Source of the DNA: Ardenticatenaceae bacterium
GTDB lineage: Bacteria; Chloroflexota; Anaerolineae; Promineifilales; Promineifilaceae
Assembly (NCBI GenBank): GCA_020634565.1
Contig: JACKBN010000002.1
Location: 310,001 to 374,000 of the forward strand
DNA length: 64,000 nucleotides
Direction of reading: 5' to 3'
In this document: one piece after another, positions 22,645 through 31,227 of the stretch
How the letters are laid out: each line of letters begins with the position of its first letter
Position numbering within the stretch: the first letter of the stretch is position 1
The notes under the pieces: generated by a model
Databases searched by the model: none
What the model was told of the DNA's origin: nothing
What the model saw: the letters and a program-made list of their open reading frames with translations, nothing else
Made by a program: the position numbers and the translations under genes

Positions 22645-25440
22645 ATGCAACCAAACAAACTTCAGTCCCAACTGGAAAATCTGAAGCTCGACAGCGCCAC
22701 ACCACCTTCAGCAGATGAGTGGCATCAATTTTTAGAGCAGGTCCAACAAACCTATCAGTCATACGATCAAGAACTCTCAGCCAACGAACTGATTAGCGAC
22801 CTCCTGGCGAAAGCCTCATCAAGCATAAATCCCATAGAAATTCTGGAAGCAATTTGCGAAAGAGTGGCCAATTTTTTTGACGTACCGCAAGCTGCTGTGG
22901 CCATGCTCAACACGGAGGGCACTGAAGTTCACGTCGTGGCGGAGTATTTGTCATCGGGACGGCCGTCTGGGCTAGGGCTAGTCTTCCCCGTAAACGGAAA
23001 TGAAGCAACCCAAACCGTGCTTAAAACGGGCAAACCTTTAGTTGTACAAAACGTTCAGACCGACCCTTCGATGACTTCCTCCCGCCACACCCTGAAATTC
23101 CGCGGCACAGTGACACTGCTCATCGCTCCAATCATCGTTGGCGGTAATGTCATTGGCACCTTTGGCCTGGATTCTTTAACAGAGCGAATCTTCACAGATG
23201 AAGATATTGACTTGATACAGCGCGCCATGATCACTGCCGGACAGGCGGTAACCAACGCAAGGCTCTACACCAAACTTCAAGATGAGCTTGCCGCTCGTAA
23301 ACAAGCCGAGGCTGAAATTTCCTCACTTTATCGGGCGGCAACGCAGCTGCTAACCTATGCCAATCTTTACGATCAGGCGCAGCAAATTGCGGAAAATCTC
23401 ATCGAAGAGTTTGACTTTGCCGATTGCAGCGTGCTCCTTCTAGAAAATCCACTTCGGCTTAAAAACAATGTGGTCCGGCGGCAAGATTGGAACGATACGA
23501 AACTGGTGCGCCACGCGTTTTCAGGCGAATTTAGCCATGAAGTAGCCCCAACTATCGAACTCAACGGAGCTGGTCTCATCGCCGCCTCCGTACGTACAAA
23601 TCAAGTCATCTACAGTCCAGATGTGCGCCACGACCCTCGTTACATGCAGTTTGACAACAAAACCATTTCAGAACTAGTCATTCCCTTGCGTGTGGGCGAT
23701 CTCATGTTGGGTGCATTGGATATGCAAAGCCCTGACAAAGATGCTTTTAACGGCAAAGCCATGGCTATTGCCCAGGTATTTGCCGAGCACGCAAGCCTGG
23801 CGCTGTTAAACAGCTTCCTCACCACACAGCTGCAACAGCGCGCAGAGGAGTTACTTGAGGCCAAAGAAATCGCCGAAGAAGCAAATCGGGCGAAATCAGC
23901 CTTTTTGGCCAACATGAGTCACGAAATCCGTACCCCCCTCAATGCCATCATCGGATTGACAAACTTGCTGCTGGACACGTCACTTTCTCCTGAACAACAG
24001 GATTTCGTGGAAACCACACACCGCAGTGGTGAAGCGCTTCTCAGCATCTTGAATGACATTCTGGATTTTTCCAAAATTGAAGCGGATAAAATGGAACTGG
24101 AAGAGCAACCCTTCCAACTAAGAAACTGCATTGAAGAAGCATTAGATTTACTGGCTTCTAAAGCAGTAGCAAAAGGTCTCAATCTGGCATATTTTATTGA
24201 GGAAGATGTGCCGCACTGTGTGAAGGGAGACATCACCCGCCTGAGGCAAATTTTGGTAAATCTGCTAGGCAATGCCATCAAGTTTACGCACGAGGGAGAT
24301 GTGACTGTATTTGTCTCAAGCGAAAAACTGGACAGCCAGAATCATGAAATCCATTTTTCTGTCAAAGACACAGGCATCGGCATCCCCAAGGATCGAATTG
24401 ATAGATTGTTCCTCTCTTTTAGCCAGGTAGATGCTTCTACAACACGTCAGTATGGAGGAACAGGTTTGGGTCTGGCCATTTCCAAGCGACTCACCAATCT
24501 TATGGGCGGGCACATGTGGGTTGAAAGTGAAATGGACAAAGGTTCAATTTTCCATTTCACCATCCGTGTGCCAGAAACCGAGCATATGAATCAGGCGATC
24601 AAACTGCCCGCCAAGGAAGTATTAGCTGGCCGACACGTTCTCATCGTGGATGACAACTTTACGAATCGCACAATTCTCTCTAAACAGGCAGAAGCGTGGC
24701 GGATGATTCCTCATACATACAGCACAAGTGCTGAAGCATTATCGGCATTAAATGCCAATATCAAATTTGATATAGGCATTTTGGATATGCAAATGCCGCA
24801 GATTGACGGCAAAATGTTGGCGCAAATTATTCGTAAAAAGCATTCCCAGGCGAATTTGCCTCTGATTTTGCTTTCCTCTTTAGGGCAGACAGTGGATGAA
24901 GATTACCGAGAGTTATTTGCAGCTTGCTTAACCAAGCCAGTAAAATCTTCCACACTGCTAAATGTGCTGGTGGAGCTATTTTCCGAAGAAGAGGAGGCCG
25001 CTGTACCAAGTACAAAAAGCATGATGTTCGATGCACAAGTGGGTGAGGAATATCCGCTGCGCATCTTGCTGGCTGAAGATAACACTATCAACCAGAAGGT
25101 GGCGCTGCGTATGCTGGAGAGGCTCGGCTACCGGGCAGATGTTGCCAGCAATGGGCTGGAAGTTGTGGAGGCAGTTTTGCAACGGCCGTACGATGTCATC
25201 TTGATGGACGTGCAAATGCCAGAAATGGATGGCGTTAAAGCCACCATTCATATCCGCGAGCAGTTGTTGAATATTCAACAACCTTACATCATTGCTATGA
25301 CGGCGAACGCGCTTGCGGGCGATAAAGAAAACTATCTAAGCCAGGGCATGAACGATTACGTGAGCAAGCCAGTTCGCGTCAATGATCTTGTTGATGCATT
25401 GCGAAATGGCTATGCTTACGTACGAAAAACAATCAAATAA
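22645..25440 (+). CDS. Hybrid histidine kinase (GAF-GAF-HisKA-HATPase-REC-REC)
   Basis: A 931-residue cytoplasmic sensor kinase. Domains: GAF (about 60-200), GAF (about 230-395), a coiled helix, HisKA with the phospho-histidine in MSHEIRTPLNAIIG near residue 425, HATPase (N box near 545, G boxes GIGIPKDR and GGTGLGLAISKRL near 580-615), receiver 1 (about 665-780, aspartate in LDMQMP) and receiver 2 (about 805-925, aspartate in LMDVQMP). No membrane helix is seen. Signal goes from ligand or redox input at the GAF domains through the receivers to the HPt protein encoded upstream; the ligand is unknown. Confidence 0.9.
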   Translation: MQPNKLQSQLENLKLDSATPPSADEWHQFLEQVQQTYQSYDQELSANELISDLLAKASSSINPIEILEAICERVANFFDVPQAAVAMLNTEGTEVHVVAEYLSSGRPSGLGLVFPVNGNEATQTVLKTGKPLVVQNVQTDPSMTSSRHTLKFRGTVTLLIAPIIVGGNVIGTFGLDSLTERIFTDEDIDLIQRAMITAGQAVTNARLYTKLQDELAARKQAEAEISSLYRAATQLLTYANLYDQAQQIAENLIEEFDFADCSVLLLENPLRLKNNVVRRQDWNDTKLVRHAFSGEFSHEVAPTIELNGAGLIAASVRTNQVIYSPDVRHDPRYMQFDNKTISELVIPLRVGDLMLGALDMQSPDKDAFNGKAMAIAQVFAEHASLALLNSFLTTQLQQRAEELLEAKEIAEEANRAKSAFLANMSHEIRTPLNAIIGLTNLLLDTSLSPEQQDFVETTHRSGEALLSILNDILDFSKIEADKMELEEQPFQLRNCIEEALDLLASKAVAKGLNLAYFIEEDVPHCVKGDITRLRQILVNLLGNAIKFTHEGDVTVFVSSEKLDSQNHEIHFSVKDTGIGIPKDRIDRLFLSFSQVDASTTRQYGGTGLGLAISKRLTNLMGGHMWVESEMDKGSIFHFTIRVPETEHMNQAIKLPAKEVLAGRHVLIVDDNFTNRTILSKQAEAWRMIPHTYSTSAEALSALNANIKFDIGILDMQMPQIDGKMLAQIIRKKHSQANLPLILLSSLGQTVDEDYRELFAACLTKPVKSSTLLNVLVELFSEEEEAAVPSTKSMMFDAQVGEEYPLRILLAEDNTINQKVALRMLERLGYRADVASNGLEVVEAVLQRPYDVILMDVQMPEMDGVKATIHIREQLLNIQQPYIIAMTANALAGDKENYLSQGMNDYVSKPVRVNDLVDALRNGYAYVRKTIK

Positions 25441-25615
25441 GCTTTCTGCACCTTCCCATCTGCTCTATCTGTTTTCATATCCTGCCAATAACCAATTTAT
25501 GGGGCTCTTAGCTAGCAGAGTTTATGGTGCCACTTTAAATCATACTGTCAGTTATTTTGTAACCACAAAGGTTTACACATAAAATAGCAACGACAATATT
25601 TTTTGATTTCTGCTA

Positions 25616-27685
25616 ATGACAACTATTGCAACCACGGGCAATCCCTACCATCTGAATGGAACGACCAGCCATCTTTTTTTTGGCAGGCAAGCTTTGTTCA
25701 CCTGGATCAGAGAGCAACTCTCTTCAGATTTAACGGCCGATCAGCCGTTAATCTTGCTTGGCGCACCCAAAATTGGCAAAACGGCCGTTCTCAAACAAAT
25801 AGAATCTGGCGCTCTAAATCCACCCTTCATTGGTGTCTATCTCGACTTTGCCCAAATCGCCCTGGACAGCCTCAGCGCTCTTTACTGGGAAATTGCTACG
25901 GCAGGATTAAACACGCTGGCCAAACAAAATATTGAGCTAGACACGCTGAACCACACCGATTTCATTGCCGATCCGGCAAAAGCATTACAGCATCAATTTT
26001 TACTTCCCGCTGAAAAATTACTCCAGGAAAAGCGCGCGTTCCAAAAATCTAGCGGGCGGCGCTTATTATTTTTATTTGATAACACCCAACTGTTGCTTGA
26101 TCAAGCAGAGAATGAAGCACTGCCAGCAGACAGCCTGACCCATTTACACCAGCACCTTACCCAAGACAGATCGGCGCATACCATTTTTGCGGTGACTGAT
26201 GAGGGGAACGGCCGTATCACTGAACACCCGGCACTGCAAGAGGGGCTTTTCTACCACCTGTCGCCTCTGAATGAAGATGAAACAATCTCCCTGGTGCGTC
26301 AACCGGTCACATTTACCCTGGTGCAAGACGTAGCCCACTACATTTACAATGTTACTGAGGGCCATCCCTACAAAACGCAACAGCTTTGCCACGCCCTATA
26401 CGAACATCAGCAGCAGTACAATCTGGGCCAAATTACCGTGGCAGATGTGGCTACCGTTCACAAATTTGCCAATAACAATGGCACATCGGCTCTGCCCAGT
26501 TACGATATTGAAGGGAATCGGGCGGTCACACAAGCGTTCCGATTAGCTCAACAGTGGGATTTCTGGAAAAGTCGCTCATTTTATATGTTGCTGGCCGCCA
26601 TTGTGCTGCTCTTTGCTTCCATTAGATTGTTTGCCTTGGCAGGAAATTCGCCATTCAGCCAACAGCTTGCAGGTATGCTGGGGGTTCCTACGCCAACAGC
26701 AACGGCCGTTCCGCCTACCCCTACCATTCAGGAACAGGTTGAAGCTGAAATCGCCGTCCTGCCACCAACCGAAACACCACTGCCCACCAGCACGCCCACG
26801 CCATTGCCCACCGAAACAGCTACACCCACGCCATCCATCACACCCACCAGCACGCCTACGGCCACGCCAGAACGCTATCCGCCTGTTATCACCCGGGAGC
26901 AGGATGGGATGGAAATGCTCCTTGTGCCCGAAGGCACTTTTTTGATGGGCGCAGCCGAAAATGACTTTTCTTCTGCAGCAGATGAACGACCGCAGCATGA
27001 AGTACATCTACCACAGTTCTACATGGACAAATACGAGGTCAATGTAGAACAGTATGCGGCCTTTCTTAACCGCTTGGGCTCATATGAGCGAGCCTGTGAA
27101 GGAGTTGACTGCGCCTGGCCACAAGAATTGGCTGGCTACACCAGCTACCTTGCCCGACAAGATATTGGTGACGGCAGCGTGCAATACTTTGCCGTCACCG
27201 GTTTTGCCAACTATCCTATCAATCACGTAAGCTGGTTTGGTGCCAAAACTTACTGTGAATCGGTAGGAGCGCGCCTACCTACCGAAGCAGAATGGGAATA
27301 TGCAGCTCGGGGCACAGACGGCCGTATCTATCCCTGGGGCAATCTCACACCTGATCCCGAAGGGGACTTGGCCATTTTCCAAAGCGAAAGTTATGAGCAA
27401 TTGCTGCCTGTAGATGGCCTGCCTAATGGAGTCAGTCCATTTGGCATTTATGCCATGGCTGGCAGCATGTGGGAATGGACGGCCGATTGGTACAACGAAG
27501 ATTATTACGAAGAAAGTGAAATCAATGATCCGGCTGGCCCCGAAACGGGATTTGCCCGCGTCATTCGAGGGGGCGCCTGGCCATTTAACAATCAGGCTGA
27601 CCGCATTCGGTCCACGAACCGCAGTTCCCTTTCGCCAGATTTCATTAGTTCGGCCGTGGGCTTCCGCTGCGTGCGTGCCCCGTAG
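25616..27685 (+). CDS. AAA-type ATPase fused by a membrane helix to an FGE-sulfatase domain
   Basis: A 689-residue protein of unusual build. Residues 20-260 form a P-loop ATPase: Walker A GAPKIGKTAV near 50 and Walker B LLFLFDNTQ near 150. A single membrane helix lies near 321-342, then a Thr/Pro linker to about 425, then a formylglycine-generating-enzyme (SUMF1-like) domain: MLLVPEGTFLMGA, LPTEAEWEYAARG, MWEWTADWY and VIRGGAW with the ending SAVGFRC. The ATPase would be inside and the FGE-like domain outside. Many bacterial FGE-like domains bind ligands and do not oxidise cysteine, so catalysis is not assumed. No clear ribosome site precedes the ATG. Confidence 0.85.
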   Translation: MTTIATTGNPYHLNGTTSHLFFGRQALFTWIREQLSSDLTADQPLILLGAPKIGKTAVLKQIESGALNPPFIGVYLDFAQIALDSLSALYWEIATAGLNTLAKQNIELDTLNHTDFIADPAKALQHQFLLPAEKLLQEKRAFQKSSGRRLLFLFDNTQLLLDQAENEALPADSLTHLHQHLTQDRSAHTIFAVTDEGNGRITEHPALQEGLFYHLSPLNEDETISLVRQPVTFTLVQDVAHYIYNVTEGHPYKTQQLCHALYEHQQQYNLGQITVADVATVHKFANNNGTSALPSYDIEGNRAVTQAFRLAQQWDFWKSRSFYMLLAAIVLLFASIRLFALAGNSPFSQQLAGMLGVPTPTATAVPPTPTIQEQVEAEIAVLPPTETPLPTSTPTPLPTETATPTPSITPTSTPTATPERYPPVITREQDGMEMLLVPEGTFLMGAAENDFSSAADERPQHEVHLPQFYMDKYEVNVEQYAAFLNRLGSYERACEGVDCAWPQELAGYTSYLARQDIGDGSVQYFAVTGFANYPINHVSWFGAKTYCESVGARLPTEAEWEYAARGTDGRIYPWGNLTPDPEGDLAIFQSESYEQLLPVDGLPNGVSPFGIYAMAGSMWEWTADWYNEDYYEESEINDPAGPETGFARVIRGGAWPFNNQADRIRSTNRSSLSPDFISSAVGFRCVRAP

Positions 27686-27843
27686 CGCAGCGCCGCCAAA
27701 GCTTGCTACTTTCGCGAAGATGCGTATGATTGCCAAATACACGGCCTGGCCAAAAGCACGGCTTATTTTACAAACAATCTGAACACTTAAAAGCGAAAAA
27801 CGTTTACACCCGCTTCAAATCGGGTCTAAAAGCGAGGAACTTC

Positions 27844-28098
27844 ATGACAAATACCAGCGACTTACCTATCAGCCCACAACTGCTTGAGATTTTACGCTGC
27901 CCTATGGCCGTTCAATCCACTGAATTTGGTGATGATCCGGGAAAGTTAGAGTTGGTTCACAATTGTTGGCTGGTATGTGCCGATACCAACATGAAATATC
28001 CCATTCGGGATGGCATTCCTGTAATGCTTATTGATGAAGGGATGAAATGGCGCGATACGGCCGTTGCCGATTTGCCCGTTCCTCCCCCACCAGCTTGA
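27844..28098 (+). CDS. Trm112-like small protein
   Basis: An 84-residue Trm112-family protein. LLEILRCPMAV near residue 12 and MKYPIRDGIPVMLIDE near 50 are the two conserved halves. Usually each half holds a CxxC zinc pair; here only single cysteines (RCP and LVCA) are left, so zinc binding is doubtful. Trm112 proteins are small partners of methyltransferases or of lipid-A enzymes; the partner here is not evident. ATG 27844 follows GAGGA. It starts a compact three-gene run with the response regulator and GNAT protein. Confidence 0.7.
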   Translation: MTNTSDLPISPQLLEILRCPMAVQSTEFGDDPGKLELVHNCWLVCADTNMKYPIRDGIPVMLIDEGMKWRDTAVADLPVPPPPA

Positions 28099-28112
28099 TG
28101 ATTTGATAAACA

Positions 28113-28484
28113 ATGAAAACAATATTGCAGATTGAAGACAATCACGCGAACCGGCTGTTAGTAGAGCGCGTCCTCGAACCGCACAACTACCGCCTGCTCC
28201 ATGCCGAAGATGGGGAAACAGGTGTCGCGCTTGCCCTCGATGAAAAGCCTGACCTGATTTTGGTTGACATGGGCCTACCAGATGTTGATGGGCAAACCGT
28301 GGTTACCCTTTTGAAGCAAATTCCCGAAATGGAAAATATTCCAATTGTGGCCATCACCGCCTGGCCTCCTGATAAAGCCCTGGAAATGGCCCGGCAGTAT
28401 GGCTGCGACGGCTGCATCACCAAACCTATCAACGTTAAAAGCTTTGCCCAACAAGTTGCCGCCTATTTTGATAATGTCACTTAA
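28113..28484 (+). CDS. Single-domain response regulator (DivK-like)
   Basis: A 123-residue receiver without output domain. The acidic pocket is in QIEDN, the phospho-aspartate in LVDMGLPDVDG near residue 53, the threonine in AITAW near 83 and the lysine in TKPIN near 105. It could take phosphate from the HPt protein at 22115 or another kinase and act by protein contact. It begins 14 bases after the Trm112-like gene and overlaps the GNAT gene's first ATG by 11 bases. Confidence 0.9.
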   Translation: MKTILQIEDNHANRLLVERVLEPHNYRLLHAEDGETGVALALDEKPDLILVDMGLPDVDGQTVVTLLKQIPEMENIPIVAITAWPPDKALEMARQYGCDGCITKPINVKSFAQQVAAYFDNVT

Positions 28485-29355
28485 GTCCGCTATCGAGCAA
28501 TCAACATCACCATCGCGCATGGATCTTCACCCAGCAAGTAAATTTACTTTTGAGCAGCTAACCAACGCGTACAATGAAACGCGCGTGGATTACCTGGTCC
28601 CTATGCCCATGAACGTGGCTCGGCTTATGGAATACTGCCGGGTGTACGATGTTTCCCTGGAGCATTCCTGCGTGGCTGTGGAGGGCGATGTGATGTTGGG
28701 TCTGGGCATGTTGGGTGTGCGGCAGGGACGCGGCTGGATTACACGCCTGGGTGTCCTGCCCGCTGGTCGCCGTAAAGGCACAGGCAGCGCCTTGATGGAG
28801 GGTCTCATTGGTGCCGCTCAAGACGAAGGGTTAGACATGATGTGGCTGGAGGTGATCAAGGGCAACGATCCTGCTTATCAGCTATTCCAAAAGTATGGCT
28901 TCAAAGAGACACGAGAACTTATAGTCGCCCGACGTGCCCCCAAAACACAGTTCAACCAGGAAGTTTTTGACAAAGTAAAGCGTATCACAACCCTTAACCA
29001 TGAAGATGCCATTATTTTGCTGGCCCATCGCGAAGAACGGCCGAATTGGCTCAACGAAACAGAATCCCAACAAAACGTGCGGAATTTGTCTGCCCTGCTG
29101 GTAGAGCTTAAGAATGGCGGACGTGGCTGGGTTACGTATCACGCCGGCCTTTTGCAGCTCACGCGCCTCATTGTGGAAGTTACCGTAGGCGACCCCGTCG
29201 AAGTGACTGAAGCTATCCTCACCGTGCTGCACCAACGACACAGGCGGCAGGACTCTATCGCCGAAAATCTGTGCGAAGACCAAACGTGGCTCGGCTTTCA
29301 AAAAGCGGGCTATTTTGACTCCTTCCGGCGCATCGAGATGAAACGGCCGTTATAA
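28474..29355 (+). CDS. GNAT-family acetyltransferase with a second domain
   Basis: A 293-residue protein. Residues about 20-155 form an acetyltransferase domain with the acetyl-CoA loop ITRLGVLPAGRRKGTGSALM and the later helix YQLFQKYGFKETRE. The remaining 130 residues look like a second, degenerate GNAT half: LVELKNGGRGWVTYHAG and a closing WLGFQKAGYFDSFRRIEM. The start is uncertain: ATG 28474 overlaps the preceding stop, while ATG 28519 (MDLHPASKF) begins closer to the domain. The substrate is not evident. Confidence 0.75.
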   Translation: MSLKSAIEQSTSPSRMDLHPASKFTFEQLTNAYNETRVDYLVPMPMNVARLMEYCRVYDVSLEHSCVAVEGDVMLGLGMLGVRQGRGWITRLGVLPAGRRKGTGSALMEGLIGAAQDEGLDMMWLEVIKGNDPAYQLFQKYGFKETRELIVARRAPKTQFNQEVFDKVKRITTLNHEDAIILLAHREERPNWLNETESQQNVRNLSALLVELKNGGRGWVTYHAGLLQLTRLIVEVTVGDPVEVTEAILTVLHQRHRRQDSIAENLCEDQTWLGFQKAGYFDSFRRIEMKRPL

Positions 29356-29379
29356 ATCACTCCCAAAGCTGAGATAAAA

Positions 29380-30342
29380 ATGACCCTACAGATTCCTGAG
29401 CCAACGGCCGTTTTAGAAGCCGCCACCCGCATTAAAGGACTGGCTAACCACACGCCTGTTCACACCTCACGCACGCTCAATCAGCAAACTGGTCACCAAA
29501 TCTACCTCAAATGCGAAAACTTTCAGCGTGTAGGGGCATTTAAATTTCGCGGCGCGTACAATGCCGTCAGCCAGCTCAGCGAAGCACAAAAAGAAGCGGG
29601 CGTCGTCACCCATTCCAGCGGCAATCACGCCCAAGGATTGGCTTTGGCGGCCAAACTACTTGGCGTCAAAGCCACCATCGTCATGCCAGATAATGCCCCG
29701 GCTATCAAAAAAGCAGCCACAGCAGGATACGGCGCCACCATCGTCACCTGCCCAGCCATCGAGCGGGAAAATGTGTGTGCTCAGCTCATCGCCGACCATG
29801 GCTACACGCTGATTCACCCCTATGACAATCCCAACATTATTGCCGGAGCAGGTACGGCCGCTTTAGAGCTGCTGCAAGAAACAGGGCCGCTGGATCTGCT
29901 GTTTACCCCAGTTGGCGGCGGCGGATTGCTCAGCGGCACAGCTTTAGCTGCAGCGGCCACGCAGCCAGATTGCCGCGTGATTGGCGTAGAACCTGCTACC
30001 GCCAACGACGCCCAAAGATCTTGGCAGACAGGTGAGATTGTGCGCTTAACGGTCGTTCCCGACACCCTCGCCGACGGCCTGCGCACCCGATTTGTAGGTG
30101 AACACAACCTGCCCATTATGCGCCAATACGTCAGCGACATGCTTACCGTCACCGAAGAGGAAATTATCGCCACCCTGCAATTTTTATGGACACGGCTCAA
30201 ACTTGTCGTAGAACCCAGCGCGGCTGTGGCCCTGGCCCCCGCCTTCACCGGCAAAATCAGCCAACCTGGGCAGCGCATTGGCGTCATTCTCAGCGGCGGC
30301 AACGTAGATGTATCCCAAATCGGGCAGCTTTTTGCCAGCTGA
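29380..30342 (+). CDS. PLP-dependent threonine/serine dehydratase-like enzyme
   Basis: A 320-residue fold-type II PLP enzyme without the C-terminal ACT domain of biosynthetic IlvA. The Schiff-base lysine is in GAFKFRGAYNA near residue 54, SSGNHAQGLA near 83 holds the substrate carboxylate, and PVGGGGLLSG near 180 binds the PLP phosphate. Threonine deaminase (catabolic), serine dehydratase and serine racemase share these features, so the reaction is either dehydration to a 2-oxoacid and ammonia or racemisation. It follows the GNAT gene by 24 bases. Confidence 0.85.
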   Translation: MTLQIPEPTAVLEAATRIKGLANHTPVHTSRTLNQQTGHQIYLKCENFQRVGAFKFRGAYNAVSQLSEAQKEAGVVTHSSGNHAQGLALAAKLLGVKATIVMPDNAPAIKKAATAGYGATIVTCPAIERENVCAQLIADHGYTLIHPYDNPNIIAGAGTAALELLQETGPLDLLFTPVGGGGLLSGTALAAAATQPDCRVIGVEPATANDAQRSWQTGEIVRLTVVPDTLADGLRTRFVGEHNLPIMRQYVSDMLTVTEEEIIATLQFLWTRLKLVVEPSAAVALAPAFTGKISQPGQRIGVILSGGNVDVSQIGQLFAS

Positions 30343-30395
30343 TTCATTACGCGCTGGCCAATCCTAAGCGTTCCAAAAGACACCAAACAATCTCC

Positions 30396-30425
30396 TTGTA
30401 AACGGCTAAATCTTGTCAGTATAAT
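30396..30425 (+). promoter_or_regulatory. M23 peptidase promoter, probably leaderless
   Basis: TTGTAA (30396-30401), 18-base spacer, TATAAT (30420-30425). The ATG at 30433 is seven bases after the -10 box, so the message should start at the start codon itself. Confidence 0.65.
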
Positions 30426-30432
30426 CGCCCCC

Positions 30433-31224
30433 ATGACAAGATTATTTGCGCGCCTAACTGCCTTTTTCCGCTGGTTCATCAATCCCCAACACCGTTTGCT
30501 TAAAGCGGCGGGGCTTCTTATTACGGCCGTCTTTATCCTCTATTTAGCCAACCGTGCGCTTGGCTTTTTACGCTTGCTCACCGATCCGCGCAGCCAAACA
30601 TTTTTGCAATGGTCGCAGGGCAGCGATTCTGAACGGGCCGCGCTTATCACTACTCAGCGAGATGCCTGCCCCGGCGCTCCCTTTGTTCTGCCCACAGATG
30701 GCTTTATTGGCCTGCTCTACGAAGATCCGCGCGGCCCCTATTCCAGCAGCAATCCCCACCAGGGACTCGACATTTTCAGCGAGGGTGAACCAGGCGTTAC
30801 GCCCGTTTACGCCGCTTACGATGGCTATATCACTCGCGATGCCGGCTGGCGCAGCGCCGTTATCCAGCGCGTCCCCGAAGACCCACTGCGACCCGGCGAG
30901 CAAATCTGGCTGTACTACGCGCACATGGCCGACCGGGATGGCAACAGCTTTATCGAGCCTGCATTTCCCCCCGGCACCTCGGAACTGTTTGTGGAACAGG
31001 GGACTTTGTTAGGCTACACAGGCGATTACAATGGCAACGCAGCTCGCACCATCTGGGTGCATCTCCACTTTTCGATTGTAAAGGATGATGGCAACGGCCG
31101 TTTCCTGAACGAACTTGAATTTTCCAATACGCTGGACCCATCTCCCTACCTGGGCATGGCCTTAAATTACGAATGTGGTGGCGCAGCATCCGGCTGTACG
31201 GCCCAGCCCAGCTGCGATAGTTAA
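30433..31224 (+). CDS. Membrane-anchored M23 peptidase-like protein
   Basis: A 263-residue protein with one N-terminal membrane helix (about 23-42) and an outer M23/LytM fold. Zinc-binding motifs are present: HQGLD near residue 112 and HLH near 211, with YYAHM between. Such enzymes cut peptide cross-links of the cell wall. Its start appears leaderless. The acylase gene begins three bases after its stop, so the two are co-transcribed. Confidence 0.85.
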   Translation: MTRLFARLTAFFRWFINPQHRLLKAAGLLITAVFILYLANRALGFLRLLTDPRSQTFLQWSQGSDSERAALITTQRDACPGAPFVLPTDGFIGLLYEDPRGPYSSSNPHQGLDIFSEGEPGVTPVYAAYDGYITRDAGWRSAVIQRVPEDPLRPGEQIWLYYAHMADRDGNSFIEPAFPPGTSELFVEQGTLLGYTGDYNGNAARTIWVHLHFSIVKDDGNGRFLNELEFSNTLDPSPYLGMALNYECGGAASGCTAQPSCDS

Positions 31225-31227
31225 CCA

